Below, piece by piece: positions 24,086 to 35,280 of a stretch of DNA of 64,000 nucleotides (the stretch's first letter is position 1; each line of letters starts with the position of its first letter). The position numbers and the translations under genes are program-made. The stretch is from Deinandra increscens subsp. villosa (Eukaryota; Streptophyta; Magnoliopsida; Asterales; Asteraceae), in assembly GCA_039602395.1 (NCBI GenBank), contig JBCNJP010000017.1:14596315-14660314 (forward strand), in the 5' to 3' direction. Below the pieces are notes generated by a model, which saw only the letters and a list, made by a program, of their open reading frames with translations, did not search any database and was not told the DNA's origin.

Positions 24086-24451
24086 CATGATTGGCAACAC
24101 TATTGGCTACAATTTCTGGCCGAGGCCTGTTTGGTTCGTATCCGCGGCTTACCTTTTTCGGATACGGATCCTCCCCGGATGGAACCGGCGGAGATTATCG
24201 CCGCTAGGTGGGTTTTGTGTGAATCAACACCGGTTCGCCAATGGCTTATTCGTTGGGTTAACCAACCATGTGAGGACTCTACTTGGGAACCCGCTCTATG
24301 GATCATGTCTCGTTTCCCTTACGCACGTCTTGAGGACAAGACGTTTTTTAAGGAGACGGCATTGATAGAGAATGAGAATGTGAAGGCTACAAACATTAAG
24401 GACTTGAAAGCAATTGTGATTAAGGGAGGGGTGGATGGAAAAAGTGGCTAA
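24086..24451 (+). pseudogene. gypsy chromodomain (C-terminal integrase tail)
   Basis: The frame resumes after the LARD with HDWQHYWLQF, which still looks like the strand that follows the protease, and soon reaches a chromodomain: PAEIIAARWVL, QWLIRWVNQP, STWEPALWI. In chromoviruses this domain sits at the end of integrase and guides insertion to chromatin. The 3' LTR begins inside the reading frame at 24363. RT, RNase H and the integrase core are missing. Counting across the LARD and one CAT repeat, the frame is continuous with the gag-protease frame. Confidence 0.8.
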
Positions 24452-24693
24452 GTAGCATTAGGAGTTAGTCATAAATAAAGGGTGGGGGGGGGGGGGAGGG
24501 GACCTCATTGAGGTGTCAGGGAATATTGTTAGTTTGTTAGAGGGCTCTTACCTCATTGTGAGGAAGAGAAGGGAATTACCCCTGGTTAATCATCATCACC
24601 ACATTTCCAGTTTTGAATAAATATAGCATACGTTCTTTTCATTTCATTCCATCTTCTCAATTCAATACCATTTTTGAATTACAAACCCTAACA
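24363..24693 (+). repeat. 3' LTR of the gypsy element
   Basis: This is a 331-bp direct repeat of 18470-18795, followed by target duplication CAATA at 24694-24698. Confidence 0.9.
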
Positions 24694-24953
24694 CAATATT
24701 CATGCGAATTTATCATAATATTTTTTGAGAGTTTTATTTTTTGCTTATCAATGGAAATGCATCTCTGGTTTGTGTTTAACTTTGGTGAAAATGGTTGGTT
24801 CGCCATATACAGGTGGGAGATGGCCTCATTGTTCATTTCTAGATATATTCCTCGGTATAAAAAACATCATCAACTAGCATAAATCAATAATTAGGAACCT
24901 TCATCAGGTTAAATGTTACCAAAATATTTGTTTTTGTTTAGAAAGACCAAAAT

Positions 24954-27900
24954 GTAACAACCCGTAAGTTTCCAATGACTTAAACCGATAATATATACTT
25001 ATGTGTTAACTGTGTTGCGTAACTGTTTACTTGCAATGTGGCAATTTTATCGTAATTACATTCATTTACAATAGGAAAATAGCCTTGACGTAGCCTTAAC
25101 TCATGTTGTAAACAATAATTGAACATGATGACTTCTTTGCACGAAATGGTCGCTGGAACCTCAATAATAATAAAGCGACTAACTGAATTCATTTATCAAA
25201 TTTACCAAACTATGTGGTAAACGTTAAACATGATCCCATCATCTTGGAGTTTATCATTATTTTCATTTTCATTTTACGTTCATTTAAACCATTAAACTTT
25301 AATTTACCTTTTATCAACCTTTATCATTTTATGACACACATCTCATATGTGACTAATACAAACAATTTCATGTTAAATAACAACGTGTTTAGACTACGAC
25401 AACAAAAAGGAGACTTGTGATCCATTCCTCGCGTAAACCTCAATATGTTTTACGTCCAAAACATTTTATTAAACCTTATTAACATTCACGACAATTGTAT
25501 TTTCACATGCATGCAATATATTTATACATGCAATGTAGGTTTTCAAAATATAAACCTATGTAATATTTTGAGTCCACCTAAGTTATCATTTTATAATTTC
25601 TAAACATCGTGGATAACTATTTTTATAAAATGTTTCGTTACACTCGATTTGTTTATTTATTTTATCCGTTCCGCGTAGTATTTGACCCGTCACCTTTCCC
25701 TTCCCCCTTTCCTTTTCTCCTCGCGACCCGGCCGGCCACGGGAGTCGAACCCGTGACCTCCCCTCCTTGTTCGGCCGAGAACAACAACCAACCACCACCT
25801 TTCCATTTGAATTATTAGTTAATTGCTTGTACCTTGTTTGACCCTCTTTTATGCCATTCAAATCAAAGGTAGACAACCTTCTTCCAACCTACAACCAACT
25901 TTACAACTATAGGCTAATGTTGTCTCAAGTCACAACAAACCTATGGACCATTGGTCCTTCATTTCCCTCCAAACTACCTCTCTTTCCCTCCTCTAATTTG
26001 CAGCCATGAACCAACCATCTTACACCCATATGAAACTAGATTACAAGCCTCTTGAACCTCCCTTGGAGCCCCTTGTGAACCGGCTCAAGAGAGAGCTCGA
26101 ACCCGAGCCCCTCTTCTCTTCTTTTCGGCCCATATCCAACCCACACACACACAAACACTTGAACTTTTATTTACCAACATAACTTACTAGATATTTACCT
26201 CAACTCAAGACCCAAACACTCATTCTCTCCATCTCCCTATCTCTCTCGGTCACCTCTCTCTCTCTCGGTTCACATACAACCGAAACACACACACCCACAT
26301 AACCAAACACTCCCTTTTCTCATTTAACTCCCATACTTAATCATATTTTAGAAACCTAGCCTCATTTACAACACAAACACTTGGAGAACATTTCTCTCAT
26401 TTCTCTCTCCTTTCCCCAACCGTAAGTCTCCCTCTCTCTCTACTCTCTCTCTAGATTTTCTACTCAAACTCTCATTCTCTTGATGATTCATGGTGATAGG
26501 AAGCAAGAGCACTCAAGAATCACTACCATCATCATCATTTTCGGCCACTCTCATCTTCTAACAAGGTTCCATCATCACTTTTCTTAGTTAAATCTTGTTC
26601 TAACAAGTATTACTAGTATCCTTTCAGACTTAGATCACTCCATTTGCAAGTCTTGACTCACATTGTTGTCTAAACATTATTTACCACATAAAAGCTTACT
26701 TACTTGTATTTAACTTCATGTTCCACAATGGATTTACCTACTAGAAACTCATGATAGTGTTTACTTGTAATATTATGTGCAAAACTTAGCATAGTTGGAC
26801 TTTTACACAAGTATTAGCTTAGTTTGCATTTTTAGACAATAACTTTGTATTTATCATGTGTTATGTGTAGATCTTGTAATTTTGGACCCCTTGATGCCTA
26901 TGACACGTTTTTAGACTCTTATTATAGTCAAAATATGATATCTTGGACTTTAGAAAAGTTACTAGTGCTTAAACTCACCATAGCAAACTTTTACATACAA
27001 AAGTACACTTTAAAAACCCTAAAAAGTGCCTTTAGCTATAGATCCATTTTGACCAGAAAGTTTGGACTTTTAAACAATAGGTTTTGATGGTTAAAGTGAA
27101 CCTAAGACATGGCCAAAAGATCCCTTTATAAATTACTTGAATTTGGGCACAAACCGGGACTAAAACCGACACCCGACGGGCCCGGAAACACCATTTTTGT
27201 AAAGAAACCCAAATCTGGTCCAAATGAACTCATAGGGTTATTTAAATGATGAAAACATGTTTACAAATGCTTATGGTGAAATTTAGAAACCTAACAGTGT
27301 CATTTAATGAGCAAACGGGACCAAAACGACAAAACCGACACTAAATACACAAAACCGGCAAACTAATGCAAACCGACACTTAAAATCATTATCCACCCAT
27401 TTTGGACAGAAAATAATAATATTTTATTGAACTTGATTGATTTCTAACTTAAACGAATAAATATCGTGTAATCGGCGGTTACCGCGAAATCGCCCGGTTT
27501 TTGGCTAATTTGTCAAAATAACCAATTTTCATATAAAACCCTCATTTTGACTTAATATTTATTTCTATAAATATTTACCATCTTTAAATATTATTTGGGA
27601 ATTTTTATATATTTTATTTAATTAAAAATATATATTTTACATTATTTCCAAATAAATAACTAACCGGATATATTCCCTTGACTTTTCAAATCACTTAACC
27701 CTAAGGCTACCATGACGTCAAGACTTGACCTACCTAATTGGAGTGACATTAATGTCAACCCAATTACTTATTATATTGCATGTCTTATAATTATCTAGGC
27801 TTGCATTTCACGTTGATCATATTTCCGACTACCGTTTCTGAATCATGTGAGTTTTCACGACCCCTTTTCCCTTTAACTATTTTATCTTTGGGGGAGAATT

Positions 27901-28380
27901 CATACATACAATTTTTCCATGTTAGACAATTAGACCTTGTTATCATAACTGTTTCATGTACTTTTCCATTGTCCACACTTGTTATCACATGTTCATTCAT
28001 GCTATAACCCAAACCCCACTATTAACTGAATCCGATTAATTATCATTTGCAAACGGTAACGTTTGAATAGATCTATTGGGTTAACGCCCCTGCTCTGATT
28101 GGTAGCTCCAATCGTGACTCCGTCTTTTGTCAAAGAGTATAAATTGTTATGTCATATCTATGCGGTACCAACCGGACTATAGGTACCAAGAGTGGGTAAA
28201 CAGTCAGTTTCGGTATTCAGGGTACATGGTAACATTATCAACTAGTCTTATCAAATATTGTCAATTATTAACATGAACTGTTTTCAATTACTATTCTTAT
28301 TCAACCTTTAACTGCTAGCACTTTAAACCTGTGAAACTCACCAATAATTATTTTTTGACCGTTTTCTCGTATGCCTTTTT
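24954..28380. other. large non-coding repeat-like block, possibly a degraded long LTR
   Basis: No supported reading frame exists here. The left edge TGTAACAACCCG and the stretches rich in CTCTCTCTCT and ACACACAC, followed near 28080-28370 by AACGCCCCTGC and AGTCAGTTTCGG, resemble long LTRs of plant Ty3 elements in my experience. No second LTR or target duplication could be found, so the class is uncertain. Confidence 0.3.
25733..25815 (-). other. tRNA-like (pol III B-box) segment, SINE-like
   Basis: On the minus strand this reads GGTCACGGGTTCGACTCCCG, which contains an exact B-box (GGTTCGANTCC) in a T-arm-like hairpin. An A-box-like TGGTTGGTTG lies about 40 bp upstream. The full cloverleaf is not present. 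It could be a SINE head or a tRNA-derived piece of the surrounding repeat. Confidence 0.35.
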
Positions 28381-29059
28381 TATTTCGTAAAACTGAAATT
28401 AAACATAGTATTTAGCAATGTTTGATATGCTTTGGAACCTTTTATAAATGGTTGTCAGTAACTTAAGTGTGTGTGAGTTGGGACTTGGGTTCTATGAAGC
28501 TTATTTTAATTGCTTTTAGATAACATTTGCTTTTGCAGCAATTAAACGCTGCTAAATTAATGTGAACAGATTATGAGTTTTTTGATTATTTGAAAAAATC
28601 AAAAAATATAAGAAGTTGGATATGGTTGAAAAACAACTTGCAGTTGATTGGATCATAAATGTATGATCATTAGTATCTCGTCATTCCTGAATTTTTTATT
28701 ATTAGATTTGATGAAGTTTTAGAGGATTTTGGGACTTTTTGATCAGAGATAAACATTTTTGAAAATTTGGAGAAAAGTTTGTTGCTTTATTTATGAATTT
28801 GGAAAAGTTTGAAGGTGCTTATACTTTTTGGGGTTGATTTTGACTTTGACCAGGTACATGCTCATTTCAATTTTAGGCCCTTATGCATATCTATCTATCC
28901 ACCTGCATATGGATTCTCTGTAAGTATCTATTTAATTTTTTTTTCTTTTTGGTTTATGTTTTAGAAAATTTGAATTTTCTTTTCGAATCCCAATTCAATG
29001 TTCATTTGACTATATTTTCAATTCTAATTTTCTATATGATGAACAAAAAGACAAAGCTT

Positions 29060-29157
29060 GGATGATGAAGTTGCTGGTTGTGTCCTGCGTATACTTGCAT
29101 CTAAAATGGAAAAGATTGAAGTACCCCTCATTCTTGATTTCATAAATAATGCTGACT
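29060..29157 (+). other. exon-like fragment, unrecognised
   Basis: An open plus-strand frame reads DDEVAGCVLRILASK and then KIEVPLILDFINNAD, with strongly protein-like composition, and stops just before the LINE insertion at about 29165. On the far side (32338-32385) another short open frame, CYAENMNDDYADL, precedes a GTACGT donor. The two may be parts of one host exon split by the LINE. I do not recognise the family. Confidence 0.3.
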
Positions 29158-29164
29158 AACTATT

Positions 29165-32100
29165 TAATTTTTTTTTTAACGACGATTTCATTAGCAACGA
29201 AAGGCGGCAAGCAAGACGCTAAAAACCGCCCTCGGCAAAACAACAACGGATTACATCAAAAAGGAAAATTTCCCCATTTTATTTCTATCTATCCCCCACC
29301 CTTTAGCCCGACAATTAATCCACAACAAACTAAGGGACTTAATCTCGGCGATTACAGACGCAATATTCTTAGAGGTTCCGTTGAAGATGATATCATTACG
29401 CCACTTCCAAATGGACCAGCAGGTCGTTCTAAAAACCACGTCCAACAAAGTCGGCTTCTCCTTCTTAGGACAATCATCGGAACCACGAACTACCAAATCC
29501 TCCATAGAGAATAAAACCAAAGAGGGCACTTTGCACCACTGCTCAATCATACTCCAAACCATAGCCGTCTCCGAGCATCCCGTAAACAAATGCAGGGTAG
29601 TTTCATCCACTTGCAGGCATAGAGGACACAAAGGCGATGGGACGGGCACCCCTCTTTTCACCAAACCATCTCTAGTCGGAAGCTTGTTTAATCTTGCTCT
29701 CCAAAAAAGAATGTTTACCTTAGCCGGAACGAGTTTGCACCAATCGTACCGAGCCATCGCACCATCATGGGGGGTTTCCTTAAGAATAAAGTCCCGCATC
29801 GATCTAACCGAGAACATCCCACGGTTGTCACCTTTCCATTCCCAAGAGCCATTTCGATTCACAATTAATTGCTCCAATCTTACGTTCTTTTTGGATAGTT
29901 CCTTTTCAATATGAACTATATTTTTCCAAACTCCAGTACCACTTTTTTTGCAAGGCAGAATAGCGGATGGGGATCCAACATTATGAAAACCATCGATAAC
30001 TTTTCTCCATAATTTGTCCGGCTCGTTGAGATATCGCCACACCCATTTAGCTAATAAGCTCTCGTTCATAACCCCCAAAGGAACCAGACCTAGACCGCCG
30101 TTAGCCTTCGATTTAAAGATCTGATCTCTGCTTATCCAATATATTTTTCTTTTGTCATCGGTTCCGCCCCATAAGAATTTAAAACGGATCTGTTCGAGCT
30201 TTTGAATCACAGCTTTAGGAGCTTTATATAATGAAAAATAAAACAATGGTATGCTATCTAGCACGGACTTGACTAGAACTAGCCTCCCCCCCATAGAGAG
30301 CCGACTTGCCTTCCAACCGGAAAGCTTAGATTGAAAAGCCTCCACGACCGGATTCCAAGCCGCCACCCGGTTAAGATTATCCCCCACCGAAAAGGCCCAA
30401 ATACTTGCACGGAAGCGTATCCCCTTTGCAATTAAAAACAACAACCATCTCCTCAACCAACTGTTGCTCAACGTTGATCCCAAACAACCGGCATTTTCTC
30501 AAGTTTACCTTTAATCCGGAGACGAGATAGAAAGTTCGTAAGAGACGGAGAATATTTTTACCGTTGGCATTCGACCAAGCACTACCTAAGACTACGGCGT
30601 CGTCTGCGAATAATAAGTGAGAAAGGGCCGGACCCCCACTCGGCACCGGAATACTGTGAAAAATCCCGCAGTTGACAACTCTATCCATAAGCCAAGAAAA
30701 AGCCTCCATGACTAACAGGAACAAAAATGGTGACAGCGGGTCACCTTGCCTTAAACCGCGGAAACATTGGAATTCCCATGTTGGCGACCCATTAACTAAA
30801 ACCGATGCTCTAGATGATTTGAGCATACCCCCAATCCAAACTCTCCACTTCTCTGGGAACCCCATTTGCTCGAGAATGGAATCCAAGAATCTCCAATCGA
30901 TTGAATCATATGCCTTTTCAAAATCGATCTTGAAAACCATCGCTTGAAATTTGCTCCGCCTACACCAAGAGATGACTTCATTGATTAAAAGATGGCCGTC
31001 GATTATATTTCTCATCGCCAAAAAAGCCATTTGAGCTTCGGACACAATAGACCCAATGACTTTTTTGAGCCGGTTAGCAAGAATTTTAGAAACAACTTTC
31101 GAGATACAACCCACAAGGCTAATGGGTCTATAATCACTAGGAGTTTGCGGATCATTAGACTTGGGGATAAGCCGATAAGGTGAATAAAGGAGGATCCGCA
31201 ACCCTTGCTAATCGAGCCATCAACGAAGAATCTGTCACAAATAGCCAAAAAATCAGCCTCAAAAACATCCCAAAAGTGTTTAAAAAAACCAAAATTAAAC
31301 CCGTCGGGGCCGGGGGCTTTGTCACTTCTGCACATCCAAACCGCTTCCTTAATCTCAAGTTTAGCAAATGGTCGAATAAGAGACTCGCTATCCATCGCAG
31401 ACAACTTTTTAATCCCCTGGCAAGTTAAAGATGGCCTTTCCCCATGATGATCACTAAATTTGTTCTTAAAAAAGCTCCACATTCCTTTCTTAATGCGATC
31501 TGGGTCAGATTCCCAATTCCCATTCAACAGAATCCCGTTAATCCGATTAGACGCAAGCCTTTGATTAATGATTCCGTGAAAGAAAGAAGTATTCTCGTCT
31601 CCTTCCAACAACAATTTTAACCGAGCCTTGGCGCGCAAATCTTCATTTGCCACATCTTCTAGGTGTTTAAGCTTAGCTTTGCACAGGAACCAGTCTCTAA
31701 CTTCCACCTCAGAAAGGCTCTGATCTTCCCCAAGCGCATCATAATGATCATTAACTTGGATCAGGGCCTCCTTTTCCCCATCCTCCCTAGCTTTTCTAAG
31801 AGTGTTCCAACTTTTCACCGCCGCTTTAACCGCTCTAAGTTTATTCAAAAAGACCACATCAGGAGCTCCTTCATTAGGGACCGAACTAACCGCCCCAACC
31901 ACCACCTCCTTGAGATCAGAACACTTCATCCAAGACGAATAAAATCGAAACGGACACGGCCCGAAGTCCACAACAGAAGTTTTCAACACAAGGGGCGCAT
32001 GATCCGACAACCGACGAGGATGAGCCACTAACGACGCCGCGGGCCACAAATCTTTAAATCCACTACACACCAAGATACGGTCAATCTTGCTAAAAGATTT

Positions 32101-32333
32101 GCCGTTTCCGTGCGAATAAGTAAATTTAAGGCCGCCCATATGATATTCGCTAAGATCGGCTTGCTCGAAAAAATCATTGAAAGCCCGAGCCCCCGAAGGA
32201 CAAAACGCAGAAAAAAGGCGTTCCTCAGGGGTTCTAACTTCATTGAAATCTCCGCACATAATCCACAGACCCTCCAGAGACCATCTAAAATTAACCAGCC
32301 TCTCCCAAATACCTCTTTTTAAGGACACCAAAC
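29165..32333 (-). mobile_element. 5'-truncated L1-type LINE
   Basis: On the minus strand the order is the end of the apurinic endonuclease domain, reverse transcriptase, then the zinc-binding RT tail and an A-rich 3' end (plus-strand T run at 29167-29178). ORF1 and the start of the endonuclease are missing, as is common when LINE reverse transcription stops early. The left flank AACTATTTAATTT and the right flank AACTAAATTT may be remains of a target duplication, but the match is poor. Confidence 0.9.
29251..32331 (-). pseudogene. LINE endonuclease-reverse transcriptase ORF2, two frameshifts
   Basis: The first piece (32331-31190) has the late endonuclease motifs GDFNEV and SDHAPLVL, then the linker and the start of RT (DKAPGPDGFNFGF). 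A frame shift follows near 31175-31190, where CTTATC is repeated as an 8-bp duplication. The second piece (31201-30400) holds the RT core: YRPISLVG, FEKAYDSIDW, GLRQGDPLSPFLF and the catalytic FADD box. A second shift lies near 30390. The third piece (to 29251) has the thumb region, then zf-RVT (LCPLCLQVDETTLHLFTGC) and a C-terminal end at a stop. The enzyme would copy LINE RNA at the target nick. This copy is dead by truncation and frame breaks. Confidence 0.9.
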
Positions 32334-32385
32334 TAAATTTGGTTTGTTATGCTGAGAATATGAATGATGATTATGCAGATTTATG

Positions 32386-33278
32386 AATCAAAGGAGGAAG
32401 GTACGTACTACTCTTAGCCCCTGCTGGTCGAAGTCGATTTTAGGTCGGTGCTATCAATCTGACAAGTAGAAGAACCAGGAGAATATAAAGGGTTTGTCAC
32501 TCTCTCATTAACAAAGGTCTTGCTAAATGTCACTTTTTTGCATGTTCCTACAATTATGATGTATCTTTCATAAGTATATAATTCAGTGATAATTTTCACG
32601 AGATCTTTCATTTTTATGTTTTTCGTTTAACATGAACACATATTTATACATTGTCCTCTCGGATTATAGTTAACATCTAAGGTTTCAAAGATCTCAATAT
32701 TGAGTAACTTGACACTGGTGTTGTCTTTGCTGATCATATAGGGGAGTTATGTAATTTCTCTGAAATAAAAAAGGCATATAGGATTAAAAGGGACTTATGT
32801 AATTTCTTTGATTGATTTTGATTTCCCTTTTTTATTATTGATAAATTTACAAGTTTTTGTATTGATATATTAACCATTTTAATTTTAGTAATCAATTAAC
32901 TCAAAATTGTTTCAAATCAGTTAATTTTAGTGAAGGATTTCTTCTCCCTCATTTCTACTCCCCTAGTCCCCTTTTTAAGTCTAGATTGACTAATCAATTA
33001 CCCTTTTAGGTCTAAACTTATTTATGTAAATTAAGTAGGATTATTTGGGTAAAGTTGTTTCGATTCGGTAATTATTTGAAAGTAAAAAAAAAATCTAATT
33101 TACGTGACTGAACTAATTTAAATAACATATTAACAACCTCAAACGTGGGATGTGATTGAACTAAACATATTAATTTAGGCTAATTTTCTTTAAAATTTTA
33201 AACAACCTCCAAATTTATATATATACACACACACACTTAAGGACAAACAATAGTATTCTTGTAATATACGGTTATTAC
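32386..33278. other. AT-rich spacer, nothing recognised
   Basis: This stretch lies between the LINE and the Helitron leader. Only short scattered frames and a TATATATACACACACACA run at 33219-33236 are present. Confidence 0.5.
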
Positions 33279-33869
33279 TCTATATATACAAATAGCAACA
33301 CATGGTACCACTTCCCCAAGCTCATTGTACAAACACTTATTGCACAAACCCTGTTCATCAACAGTGGTCACGGGTCGAGGCCAAAAATGCGGGTCTAATG
33401 CCGGGTTATATTGTCTCGGATCTTGCGGGTCGATTGCCGGGTTTTGTTTTCCTGGATCATGAGTTCAATCAACAAAAATTAAGGGGTGTCGAAGATGAAG
33501 GCCCACTTTGACCTAAACCCTGATTTGTCGGGAGAGAGGTGGTCGTCGTGCTCCTTTGATTTGATGGAAGAGTGGTTTTGTTCGTCCTCCCTGATGTAGT
33601 TGTTGGCGCTGTCACTGTAGTAGCATGGGGATCGTACGAATATTGGTGAGGCTTGCCTGTATATACTTACCTGATTGCGAAATCTGCATCTATGCTCTGT
33701 TTGCTTTGGTTAGTTCTCCCTCCTTTTCCTTTTTGTTTTTCTTCTTTTCCTAATTTTGTCTCGCATTGTTTATTGTTTGGTGTTAACTTTTCACCTCTGT
33801 CGGTGCCTGAATCTGGGTATGTTAACATACAAAGGCGATGTTGTTGGTAGAGTATTTTGGTAGCATTTT

Positions 33870-34620
33870 GTTTACTTTTCTCTGAAGATATTTTGTTTGA
33901 TTTCTTAGAACATGATCCAAAATGTGGTGATTCAAAGATTGTTTATGCTCTATTTTTATCGGTGATTCCAAAGGATATTGCTTTGTTACTTTTCTCTGAA
34001 GATAGTTTCTTTGATTTCTTAAAACATGATCGAAATATGGTGATTCAAAGATTGTTTATGGTCTATTTTTTAGGGTGATTCCAGAGGTGTTTATGTTATT
34101 TTAGGGTGTTTTGGTATTTTGGGTTTATTGTGTATTAGGCATGTCTGTTTGTTTACTTTTCTTGGGAGATATTTTCTCGGATTTTTTGAACATGATCCAA
34201 ATATTGTGATTCAGAATTTGTTTATGCTCTATTTTTGTCGGTGATTACTTTGATTTTTTTCAACATCATTAAATTTTGGTAGTTTAAAAAGTGTTTATGC
34301 TCTATTTTTAACAGCCTATGCCAACTTTTAAAATGGATCTTTGTTTTAGACTTTACTTTCTTTAATTTATTTGAACATGATCCAAATATGGTGATTCCCA
34401 AATTAGATTCAGAAATTGTTTATGCTCTATTTTTGTCGGTGATTACTTTGGATTTTTTCAACATCATTAAAATTTGGTAGTTTAAAAAGTGTTTATGCTC
34501 TATTTTTAACAGCCTATGCCAACTTTTAAAATGGATCTTTGTTTTAGACTTTACTTTCTTTAATTTATTTGAACATGATCCAAATATGGTGATTCCCAAA
34601 TTATTTTGGTCTATTTTTTA
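33870..34620 (+). repeat. degenerate tandem repeats in the Helitron leader
   Basis: A ~100-200-bp unit built around GAACATGATCCAAATATGGTGATTC.. and TTTATGCTCTATTTTTGTCGG recurs at least five times. The last two copies (about 34217-34400 and 34416-34605) are nearly identical. The array lies between the putative 5' end and the first coding part of RepHel. Confidence 0.7.
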
Positions 34621-35280
34621 AGATTATTCTTAAGGTGCTTATGTTTCAGATTTGGATAGTTGAATATTGGGTTGTTAATATTCAGTTTGCTTTATTTTGA
34701 CCGTGCCATCCCTTTTTTTGTAGGATTCTGTTGTTCCGTATAGCATAATACGCTGAAGGTTTTCAAGTATGCTTTGTTGGTTATTTTATTTTATTTCAGC
34801 CAGCGTTCTTTTGTTTTTCTTTTGCTGATCATATAAGTGCATGTGCAGGTTGTGTCATTCGTCGGCGTAGCCGTGCTCTTTGTGAGTTTCCCTTCTTTTA
34901 ATTGTTTTTTATATCCTTCTTTCAAATGTATGAAATAAATGCTTGTTGTCGTTTAGATAGTAGTGTGATCTATTATAAAAGTGTTTCTTATTTGTTAAGG
35001 GTAGGGTTATCATTGAGTTAACAATTTGTTTAAACTATTATGGTTGCTTATTATGTAACTGTTATATTTAAGTATTATATCTATATAGGTATATTTGCTT
35101 TTGTTTGACTCCAGATAGTTATTATGTAAGTAATATTATAAAAGTATTTATTATATGTAAGTATTATATATTACTATGTATATGTGTATATCTGTACATG
35201 ATTATTTACTATGTAAGTAATATTATATACGTATTTATCATATAAGTATTATATTACTATGAATATATGTATATCTGTAC

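Larger units (their letters stand above)
18470..24693 (+). mobile_element. Ty3/gypsy chromovirus-type element, internally deleted, with nested insertion
   Basis: Two LTRs (18470-18795 and 24363-24693) begin TGATAG and end CCTAACA. The 5-bp duplication CAATA flanks the whole element at 18465-18469 and 24694-24698. Between the LTRs lie gag and protease, then a nested LTR element (20332-24085), then a chromodomain. Reverse transcriptase, RNase H and the integrase core are absent, so this copy could move only with help from a relative. The bases after the 5' LTR (TTGGTCCGACC) do not match the common initiator-tRNA primer site. A poly-G run (about 14 to 16 bases) in each LTR differs in length between the two copies. 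Confidence 0.9.

Noticed and set aside
24613..24882. Plus-strand frame after the gypsy chromodomain
   Set aside because: It starts inside the 3' LTR and runs into flank; no conserved sequence.
25733..25815. A true tRNA gene
   Set aside because: There is a B-box and T-arm-like hairpin, but no acceptor stem or anticodon arm could be folded.
33279..33300. A firm Helitron 5' end at TCTATATATAC
   Set aside because: The base before TC is C rather than A and no second copy is available, so it is kept only as a guess.
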